Of a stretch of 5,516 nt of DNA, positions 1 to 5,516 are shown one piece after another. The translations under genes were made by a program, and so were the position numbers. The stretch is taken from contig JAJQAI010000026.1 of NCBI GenBank assembly GCA_021203915.1, positions 1 to 5,516 on the forward strand, read 5' to 3'. The stretch comes from Prevotella sp. (lineage in GTDB: Bacteria > Bacteroidota > Bacteroidia > Bacteroidales > Bacteroidaceae). A model generated the notes under the pieces. It was not told the origin of the DNA. It worked only from the letters and a program-made list of their open reading frames with translations, and ran no database searches. Numbering within the stretch: position 1 is the first letter of the stretch; every line of letters begins with the position of its first letter.

Positions 1-1101
1 ATATATATCTGGAGAATCAGTAATAGCCTGCATCCCCTCAATTGAAGAACTACTATTTAGAACCATTGGATTAACCCAACCACAAAAAATTCTTTCATAG
101 CCAGTAAATCCGGCAGGAACAAAGCCATCAGAATTATACTCACCGGAATCCATAATATCCCAATAACTCATTCCAAAATATTTATATCCTGTGTCATAGG
201 TATCAGGAAGACCAAAACAATGGGAGAACTCATGACATATTGTACCAATACCCTCTATCCTTCCACGTGGAGTTATCTCGTTACTACATGCATAAGTATT
301 AACAAGCACACCATTAAGAGAAATCATTCCATAGCCTGTTGAGTATAAATCCCACTCATGGGGCCATATTGTATAGGCACCACCACCATCTGCTTCACCT
401 TTCCCGGCATAAAGTAAGAAAACCTGATCTACATAGCCATCGCCATCCCAATCATAAGAGGAGAAATCAACTTCGTTCATAACACCTATGCAGGCTTCCC
501 TTACAAACTCATTAAGGCGGCTAGAGTATTCATCACCAGAAGAGTCATTCTCGCCATAATAAGCATAACTCTTTGAAAGAGTAGCAGGACCAACTACATC
601 AAAGTCTAAAAGGAATTGTCCATAGCTCTGATCTTTAAAATAATCTCTTACACTACCCCGAAAGCCATCTTCACTAGTAAAACCTTCTTCATTTGCTATC
701 CTATCATAAAGATCACGTGTATTAGAAGCTTGAAACTTCACATCAGAAAACTCAACAAGTATAATTAGTCCGCGTTTTTCTCCGGTATAAATGGCTGCTT
801 TTTCTTTAGTAGAAAGTTTGGCTAGATTCCTCTTAGATGGGTTCAAAGAGCGTTTTTTTTCTGCTTTCAAACGTAAGGAATCAAGGCTAGCCCTTTTAAA
901 GAGTCCAGTTAAAGGATCTTGGGTATAAACAGTGGAATCCTCACTTTGATAAAACCTCATAAACTCACTGCCTCGAAGCTCGACTTCTATCTTAGAACCA
1001 TCTTCTAGGGTCACTGTTTGCCATATCCCACGTTTTGCCGGAACTGCCTTAGCAATCAAAAAGGCTAGTAAAAAGCATAAAGTAAATATAACTCTCTTCA
1101 T
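1..1101 (-). CDS. M6-family secreted zinc metalloprotease, 3' end beyond the window
   Basis: The frame is open from an ATG at 1101 to the left edge, giving 367 residues with no stop, so the C-terminus is missing. An in-frame TAA two codons upstream supports this start. Residues 1-19 form a signal peptide (basic Lys-Arg, hydrophobic core, Ala-Lys-Ala at 17-19), so the protein is exported by Sec. Residues 20-105 look like a propeptide region; the catalytic domain begins near 110. The zinc motif HEFSHCFGLPD lies at 290-300 (H290, E291, H294, with D300 the probable third ligand). It is followed by a Met-turn-like WDIMD at 314-318. This HExxHxxGxxD plus WDIMD pattern is typical of peptidase family M6 (immune inhibitor A type). 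DWDGDGYVD at 217-225 resembles a calcium-binding DxDxDG loop. It is the last visible gene of the operon, 16 nt after the lipoprotein gene. Substrate, and any sorting domain in the missing part, are unknown. Confidence 0.93.
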   Translation of the reverse strand, partial: MKRVIFTLCFLLAFLIAKAVPAKRGIWQTVTLEDGSKIEVELRGSEFMRFYQSEDSTVYTQDPLTGLFKRASLDSLRLKAEKKRSLNPSKRNLAKLSTKEKAAIYTGEKRGLIILVEFSDVKFQASNTRDLYDRIANEEGFTSEDGFRGSVRDYFKDQSYGQFLLDFDVVGPATLSKSYAYYGENDSSGDEYSSRLNEFVREACIGVMNEVDFSSYDWDGDGYVDQVFLLYAGKGEADGGGAYTIWPHEWDLYSTGYGMISLNGVLVNTYACSNEITPRGRIEGIGTICHEFSHCFGLPDTYDTGYKYFGMSYWDIMDSGEYNSDGFVPAGFTGYERIFCGWVNPMVLNSSSSIEGMQAITDSPDIY

Positions 1102-1117
1102 TAGTTAGCTAAAAAAT

Positions 1118-1807
1118 TTATAGTTCAATGGTCTTTGAAATCAGTCCATCATAAGTATTTATAATAACCTCCACTATATCTCCTTGAGAAAGTTCTTGAG
1201 GAATACCATCCACTGGTATACTAGCATAAACCTCAGAGGAATAATACTCAGGCATACCATTTTGATCATGATAAAGAAGAAGAGTTACTTTTTTTTCTCC
1301 TTCTGAGGATATACTTACTCCATCAAAAAACATGCCAAGGGTTTGAAGGGAGGCATCATCATCTAAATTACCAACCTTAAGATAAAGGTCAAGATTAATG
1401 TATTTACCCGATTTACTTTTCCAAATACTTATAAAATTAACGGGATCCATTAGGATTTCCTGATTGGGGGCTTTTTTCTCAGCAATACTAAAAACAGGAA
1501 CTTGGGAAATAGCTATCGCTTGAGCTAAATACGTATTAGTGTTAGAAGAGATTTTGTTATAATATAGCAGAGCTCTATAAATAGTATCAGGGACTGTAGC
1601 CCAGGAAGTACTAATTGGCTCATATAAAGAAAGGCTCTCATCATCATCGGTTACAACGCTAGTAATCGTGGAAAGGGAATTCGTTTTTGCCTCAACAAAA
1701 TCCACCCTCATATTAGATAGAGAGCCATCACCCGTATCATAGGCATCATTCTGGCATGAAACAACGATAGCCAAAAGTAGTGGTAATATGAATTTCTTTA
1801 GCTTCAT
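1118..1807 (-). CDS. Predicted lipoprotein, possibly NigD-like, function unknown
   Basis: A 229-residue protein with a lipoprotein signal: Lys-rich start, hydrophobic residues 6-16, and lipobox VVSC with the lipidated cysteine at 18. The residues after the cysteine (QNDAYDTGDG) are acidic, so it may be carried to the outer membrane or surface; this is inference. The rest has no transmembrane segment and is rich in beta-type patterns, such as YINLDLYLKVG at 136-146 and a C-terminal strand-like segment near 209-218. Overall length, the short acidic linker after Cys and the two-part beta layout recall NigD-like lipoproteins of Bacteroidales, but I see no decisive motif, so the family call is tentative. 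An acidic DDDES run is at 54-58. Its ATG overlaps the stop of the acyltransferase gene by 4 nt, implying coupled translation, and the M6 protease gene follows 16 nt later. That makes a role alongside the protease or in envelope maintenance possible but unproven. Confidence 0.85.
   Translation of the reverse strand: MKLKKFILPLLLAIVVSCQNDAYDTGDGSLSNMRVDFVEAKTNSLSTITSVVTDDDESLSLYEPISTSWATVPDTIYRALLYYNKISSNTNTYLAQAIAISQVPVFSIAEKKAPNQEILMDPVNFISIWKSKSGKYINLDLYLKVGNLDDDASLQTLGMFFDGVSISSEGEKKVTLLLYHDQNGMPEYYSSEVYASIPVDGIPQELSQGDIVEVIINTYDGLISKTIEL
1804..1807 (-). other. ATGA stop/start overlap (translational coupling)
   Basis: The TGA stop of the acyltransferase gene (1804-1806) and the ATG start of the lipoprotein gene (1805-1807) share bases in an ATGA tetranucleotide. 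No Shine-Dalgarno-like sequence precedes the ATG, so terminating ribosomes probably reinitiate here, which would tie lipoprotein output to acyltransferase translation. Confidence 0.8.
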
Positions 1808-2961
1808 TGATGGGAAGTAGCCTTAAAATAATTTATAGCGGGGTTGGCATACATTGTAAGCATCCTTTCAAGTAAGAAATCCTCGTCTTTATGGGGAAGA
1901 TTTATCTTCTCAATCTGTAAGCGAAGGTACTTAAGGAAATCCTCCTTTTCTTTATCACTATATTTAGATGAGTTTTCTTTCCCTCCTTTAAGCATATCCA
2001 TAGCTATATAATTAGATGGATAAAGACGATATCTTTTGTGTATTTCCTCATCAATATGATGGGCTATTGTTTCTAGCAATTCGTGTCTTGGCATACTCTC
2101 ATCTAAAGTGTCTAACCAGGAATTAATGCAAGGAGCCGTGTGGTAGTGCATATGGCCTTTCCAACCTAAAATTCCTGAGCGCATACTTTCTATATCCTCA
2201 GCTTTTTGCTTTTTCCAGTTTTTATCATCTCTTTTTGCTTGAAACTCTTTAGCCTTAAGATAATCTGAGGCATCATACTCATAAGAAATAGTAAGAGGTA
2301 CTATGTTTAAGCGCTTTAGTTTTTCTATTACACCAGCCTTAGGACCTCCCATTATCATCATCTTTAGAATTGTAGTCTGCGTTCTATCATCAGAATCTTT
2401 TGCTCTACCCTCACGTTGAGCTATCCATATATTGTCGTGCTTCGTCTCAGCCACATAATACATATAGTTGGAGAGCTTTTTACTTGCTAAAAGAGAGTCT
2501 CTAGGAGGAAGTCCACGTTTAACGATAAAGGACTTAGTAAGTCTTACAAAATCCTCAACCCACGAAAGTCCAAGAAGATTATCACCAATTGCTATCTCAC
2601 ACGTAGTACCAAAGCCATTATCAACGAGCATCTTTGAAAGAAATGCTGAATCAATTGTTATATCGCGATGATTACTTACAAAGGTATAACGCTTTGAGGC
2701 ATCAACCTCTGAAGAGTCCATAGTACACCCCAAAGTTGTCTTCTTGATTAAATTATCAAGAAAGTTATAACAAAGACGCAATTGAAACTCTAAGGGTGTT
2801 TTGCAAGAGAAAAACTCCTGGCGCACTTTCTCAAGTGGAACACCTGGCATAACAAACGTTAGAATCTTTTGGAATTGTGGATCCAAAAGAAGTCTTTCAT
2901 AAACTTTAGGCAACTCCTCAGCTTCGTATGAGCGTATATCATCAAATTCTGAAGGTATCAT
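1804..2961 (-). CDS. PlsB-like glycerophospholipid acyltransferase
   Basis: It probably transfers a fatty acyl group to (lyso)glycerol phosphate in membrane phospholipid synthesis. Numbering from the ATG at 2961 (385 residues), the acyltransferase blocks appear in order: block I NHRDITID at 97-104, block II-like FIVKRG at 145-150, block III QREGR at 182-186, and block IV IVPLTISYEYD at 220-230. REGR and the VPxxISYE form resemble PlsB/GNPAT enzymes more than the FPEGT form of typical PlsC. Block I has five residues between His and Asp rather than the usual four. There is no clear membrane helix. The frame stays open upstream to a TTG at 3000 (398 residues), but that start would overlap ddl by 20 nt and add a lysine-rich tail; the ATG leaves a 19-nt gap and is preferred. 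The C-terminal third (from about 245) is helical and charged. Whether it acylates the sn-1 or sn-2 position cannot be told from the sequence. Confidence 0.88.
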   Translation of the reverse strand: MIPSEFDDIRSYEAEELPKVYERLLLDPQFQKILTFVMPGVPLEKVRQEFFSCKTPLEFQLRLCYNFLDNLIKKTTLGCTMDSSEVDASKRYTFVSNHRDITIDSAFLSKMLVDNGFGTTCEIAIGDNLLGLSWVEDFVRLTKSFIVKRGLPPRDSLLASKKLSNYMYYVAETKHDNIWIAQREGRAKDSDDRTQTTILKMMIMGGPKAGVIEKLKRLNIVPLTISYEYDASDYLKAKEFQAKRDDKNWKKQKAEDIESMRSGILGWKGHMHYHTAPCINSWLDTLDESMPRHELLETIAHHIDEEIHKRYRLYPSNYIAMDMLKGGKENSSKYSDKEKEDFLKYLRLQIEKINLPHKDEDFLLERMLTMYANPAINYFKATSHQ

Positions 2962-2980
2962 CTTCTTTTTAGGGGCAATT

Positions 2981-3997
2981 CTACCTAAACTGGTTTTCAA
3001 TTATATCGGTTAGAATATCCTTCATCTCAAGATTAGCAGCCTTTGCTTGCTGAGGTATAAAGCTTGTAGAAGTCATTCCAGGTGTGGTGTTTACCTCAAT
3101 AAGATTTATCTTATCATGTATCTCACCCGAAGAATCCTTTTCTTTTGAGATGATATAGTCAATACGAATAATTCCATTACAATGCAGTATATCGTATATT
3201 GTGCTGGTTATCTGTTCTACCCTTTTTGTGGTCTCAGGGCTTAGACGAGCTGGAGTAATTTCCTCAACCTGTCCATTATACTTAGCATCGTAATCGAAGA
3301 ACTCCCTTTTGGTAACTACCTCTGTAGCTGGCAATACAACACTTTTTTCATGGGTCTTATAGCAACCTATAGAAATTTCGGTTCCATCTACAAATTCTTC
3401 AACCATCACATCCTCTGATTCAAGCATCGCCTTATGTATTGCAGAGCCCAAATTATCTTTACTCTTTACCTTAGAGACGCCAAAGCTACTTCCATCAGCA
3501 ACGGGTTTTACAAAACACGGCATACCAATACGCTTTTCAATTTCCTCGTCACTGACAATTTCCTCATAACCTTTACGAATAAGCAAGCTATCTGGAACTT
3601 TTATTCCATAACCACGCATATATTGATTGAAAACGAACTTATTAAAAGTTAAGGCCTCAACAAGCACGTCACTTGTAGAATATGGCACATGCACTAGTTC
3701 AAAATATCCTTGCAGAATGCCATTTTCACCTGGTGTGCCATGAACGGTAATGTAAGCGTAATCAAACTGCACAAGACGTCCATCTTCCATAAAAGAAAAA
3801 TCATTACGATCAATGGCTATACTCGTGCCGTCCTTTAGCTCAACTTTCCAGTCAAGTCCTCTGACAACAACAATATATACATCATAACGTTCTTTATCCA
3901 AGAAAGAATAAACACCATGTGCTGAACGAAGTGAAATTCCATGTTCTGAAGAGTCTCCTCCACACACTACTGCTATGGTTCTCTTAATTTCCTTCAT
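2981..3997 (-). CDS. ddl: D-alanine--D-alanine ligase
   Basis: A cytoplasmic ATP-grasp enzyme of 338 residues that joins two D-alanines for the peptidoglycan stem peptide. The family motifs are all present: GGDSSEHGISLRSA at 13-26 (E18 matches the conserved N-terminal glutamate); HGTPGENGILQGYFE at 86-100; VKPVADGSSFGVSKV at 163-177 (ATP-binding glycine-rich loop); FFDYDAKY at 233-240 (omega loop); RID at 278-280; and IEVNTTPGMTSTS at 300-312 (metal-binding Glu and Asn, then the PGMT signature). The Lys-Tyr pair at 239-240 is the D-Ala-type omega loop, which argues against a VanA-like D-lactate or D-serine ligase. One small deviation is GENG at 90-93, where GEDG is usual. The length is slightly above E. 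coli DdlB (306), mostly from linkers. The ATG lies 3 nt after the stop of the pseudouridine synthase gene, with no Shine-Dalgarno sequence. Confidence 0.97.
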   Translation of the reverse strand: MKEIKRTIAVVCGGDSSEHGISLRSAHGVYSFLDKERYDVYIVVVRGLDWKVELKDGTSIAIDRNDFSFMEDGRLVQFDYAYITVHGTPGENGILQGYFELVHVPYSTSDVLVEALTFNKFVFNQYMRGYGIKVPDSLLIRKGYEEIVSDEEIEKRIGMPCFVKPVADGSSFGVSKVKSKDNLGSAIHKAMLESEDVMVEEFVDGTEISIGCYKTHEKSVVLPATEVVTKREFFDYDAKYNGQVEEITPARLSPETTKRVEQITSTIYDILHCNGIIRIDYIISKEKDSSGEIHDKINLIEVNTTPGMTSTSFIPQQAKAANLEMKDILTDIIENQFR

Positions 3998-4000
3998 ATT

Positions 4001-5053
4001 CTAAAAAAAAGTTTCATTAAAATTGACGTATTTCCTCCATTTTTCTAACAACATAGTCATATCCTGGGGTGGTGGACATTCAAAATCCATTCTCTTTCCT
4101 GTTTTGGGATGAGTAAACCCTAAAGTTCTAGCATGAAGGACTTGACGTGGACAAATTTTAAAGCAGTTTTCTACAAACTGTTTATATTTACTTGTGCGAT
4201 TACCTCTCAAAATCATCATTCCTCCATAACGTTCATCAGCAAATAGTGGATGCCCTATATGCTTCATATGCGCACGTATTTGATGAGTTCTTCCAGTTTC
4301 TAACTTGCACTCTAAGAGTGTTACGTATCCAAACTTCTCCTTCACCCTATAGTGTGTAATGGCAGGTTTCCCTATCTCGGATGTTGGAGAAAAGACCTCC
4401 ATACGAGTACGGTTTTTAGGATCCCTACCGATATTACCCTCAACAAGACCTTCCTCCTCGGTGAAATGGCCCCATACTAGAGCATCGTAACTTCTAGAGG
4501 TAAGTTTATTAAAAAACTGTACACCTAAATTTGACTTAGCCTCTGGAGTCTTAGCAACAACAAGGAGACCACTTGTATCCTTATCAATGCGATGAACCAG
4601 TCCGACTTCAGGGTCGTTTGGGTTATAAGAAGCATTATCTTTAAGATGCCAAGCTACAGCGTTAACAAGTGTTCCATGATAGTTTCCGCATCCTGGATGT
4701 ACTACCAGTCCCGCAGGCTTATTAACTACCATTAGCTCATCATCCTCATACACAACGTCAAGTGGTATATCCTCAGCCTCGATAGTACTATCGTATTGAG
4801 GATAGTCTAACATCAAGGTAATCACATCCAAAGGACGAACCTTATAATTACTCTTGATGGGTTTATCGTTAACATTGACAAAGCCTACCTCTATAGCACG
4901 TTGAATGCGATTGCGACTAGTATTCTGCATATGTAAGAAGATATACTTGTCAATACGCACTGGCTCTTGATGCTTATCTACTTGAAAGCGTAGATGCTCG
5001 TAAAGTTGTTGAGCTTCATCATCTAGCAACTCATCAAGGGATTCCTCCGTCAT
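4001..5053 (-). CDS. rluD: RluA/RluD-family 23S rRNA pseudouridine synthase
   Basis: This 350-residue enzyme isomerises uridine to pseudouridine in RNA. By resemblance to RluD the likely target is helix 69 of 23S rRNA, but the exact uridines cannot be read from the sequence. After an acidic N-terminal extension (1-30) comes an S4 RNA-binding domain at about 31-90. The catalytic domain then carries NKPAGLVVHPG at 111-121, GLVHRIDKDTSGLLVVAKT at 151-169 with D157 as the catalytic aspartate of the HRxDxxTSG motif, and ETGRTHQIRAHM at 252-263. Residues 274-306 form a longer loop than in E. coli RluD, before the VLHART segment. The gene sits 23 nt after the PASTA gene and 3 nt before ddl, in what looks like a conserved Bacteroidota cluster. 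Its last codons run into a T8 tract. The family assignment is firm; the rluD symbol is used by similarity. Confidence 0.94.
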   Translation of the reverse strand: MTEESLDELLDDEAQQLYEHLRFQVDKHQEPVRIDKYIFLHMQNTSRNRIQRAIEVGFVNVNDKPIKSNYKVRPLDVITLMLDYPQYDSTIEAEDIPLDVVYEDDELMVVNKPAGLVVHPGCGNYHGTLVNAVAWHLKDNASYNPNDPEVGLVHRIDKDTSGLLVVAKTPEAKSNLGVQFFNKLTSRSYDALVWGHFTEEEGLVEGNIGRDPKNRTRMEVFSPTSEIGKPAITHYRVKEKFGYVTLLECKLETGRTHQIRAHMKHIGHPLFADERYGGMMILRGNRTSKYKQFVENCFKICPRQVLHARTLGFTHPKTGKRMDFECPPPQDMTMLLEKWRKYVNFNETFF

Positions 5054-5076
5054 AACATAGAAAGGATTATAATCAC

Positions 5077-5516
5077 TTAAGGCTCTGTAACAACTTGGAA
5101 ATCATCAAAAGCATCCTCTTCCTCAGTGGAGAAATCATCAGAGGATTTTTCCTCACTATGACGTACTATAGGCCTCATATCATCTTCGTCAGGTTCCTCA
5201 TAGACAAAGTTATCTGCATCCATGTAAACAACAGAATCGCTTTCATTTCTAAGTCCATTACCCACCTGCATAACTATCACATCCTCTACGGAGACTCTTT
5301 GACCATTTTGAAGGAGTTTGCCATGATCTTTTAATCCATAAAGCCAATCCTTCTCTCCATATATGAATTCAGTTTCACCGAGTTTGAATCCCATTGCTAG
5401 GAGTTTTGCCTGCGCCTCTCTATATGAACAGTTATCAATTATATCAGGTATGGTGAGCATCGGTGAGTGGGAAGCATTTATAACAACGAAAACTGTACGA
5501 TGGGGCTTAACTATAC
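5077..5516 (-). CDS. PASTA-domain protein, 5' end beyond the window
   Basis: The frame stays open from the TAA at 5077 to the right edge, so this is the C-terminal portion (146 codons, the first incomplete) of a longer protein. The ATG at 5460 is internal: the 18 codons before it encode VKPHRTVFVVINA, which matches the end of one PASTA repeat (lysine-proline, then a strand ending in a hydrophobic-Asn-Ala step). A second PASTA repeat follows from LTIPDIIDNCSYREAQ (starting at 5457) to VIVMQVGNG. The PASTA repeat is an extracytoplasmic peptidoglycan-binding fold in Ser/Thr kinases and penicillin-binding proteins. The remaining C-terminal 55 or so residues are strongly acidic and low complexity (for example EEPDEDD and STEEEDAFDDF) and probably disordered. 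The N-terminal membrane anchor expected for such proteins lies outside the window. It is the first visible gene of the operon and adjoins the cell-wall gene ddl one gene later, which fits a wall-linked role, though none is shown. Confidence 0.88.
   Translation of the reverse strand, partial: IVKPHRTVFVVINASHSPMLTIPDIIDNCSYREAQAKLLAMGFKLGETEFIYGEKDWLYGLKDHGKLLQNGQRVSVEDVIVMQVGNGLRNESDSVVYMDADNFVYEEPDEDDMRPIVRHSEEKSSDDFSTEEEDAFDDFQVVTEP

Noticed and set aside
1105..1112. Palindrome TTAGCTAA before the M6 gene as an operator or terminator stem
   Set aside because: Eight bases with no loop or U-tract, in AT-rich DNA; expected by chance.
2468..2671. Plus-strand open frame inside the acyltransferase gene
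   Set aside because: It is antisense to a clearly conserved coding region, lacks any motif or start context, and reads as a mirror of the real gene.
3270..3300. ddl homologue as a VanA-type resistance ligase
   Set aside because: The omega loop has FFDYDAKY with the Lys-Tyr pair of D-Ala-D-Ala ligases, and there are no vanH or vanX neighbours.
3434..3652. Plus-strand open frame inside ddl
   Set aside because: It overlaps the ATP-grasp coding sequence on the opposite strand and has no recognisable domain.
4003..4010. T8 tract (minus strand) after the pseudouridine synthase as a terminator
   Set aside because: No hairpin precedes it, it lies within the last codons of the gene, and ddl starts 3 nt after the stop.
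5095..5334. Plus-strand open frame inside the PASTA gene, with a hydrophobic stretch
   Set aside because: It is the complement of the acidic tail and PASTA repeat; its hydrophobicity follows from reverse-complementing acidic codons.

Overview
The window is a stretch of chromosome from an AT-rich member of the Bacteroidota, most likely Bacteroidales (Bacteroides/Prevotella-like). This is inferred from four things: a PASTA protein followed by an RluD-type pseudouridine synthase and then D-Ala-D-Ala ligase, an order I associate with this phylum; Bacteroidales-style protein sequences; a short-signal lipoprotein of NigD-like appearance; and start codons without Shine-Dalgarno sequences. No marker fixes the genus.

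All six genes lie on the minus strand and are transcribed from high to low coordinates. In order they are: the C-terminal part of a PASTA-domain protein (running off the right edge), an RluA/RluD-family 23S rRNA pseudouridine synthase, D-alanine--D-alanine ligase (ddl), a PlsB-like glycerophospholipid acyltransferase, a lipoprotein of uncertain function, and an M6-family secreted metalloprotease whose C-terminal part runs off the left edge. The gaps are 23, 3, about 19, -4 (ATGA overlap) and 16 nt, so the whole window reads as one operon. No promoter, terminator, RNA gene, repeat array or mobile element is visible, and no stretch longer than 23 nt is non-coding.

Functionally the upstream genes serve the envelope and translation: Ddl makes the D-Ala-D-Ala dipeptide for peptidoglycan, the acyltransferase acts in membrane phospholipid synthesis, the PASTA protein may sense or bind cell wall, and the pseudouridine synthase modifies ribosomal RNA. 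The last two genes encode exported proteins: a predicted lipoprotein translationally coupled to the acyltransferase, and a zinc protease with a propeptide-like N-terminus.

I do not see a previously undescribed system. The points most worth a second look are the non-canonical H-x5-D catalytic motif of the acyltransferase, the start-site choices, the acidic tail of the PASTA protein, and the conserved-looking but unexplained lipoprotein/M6 protease pair.
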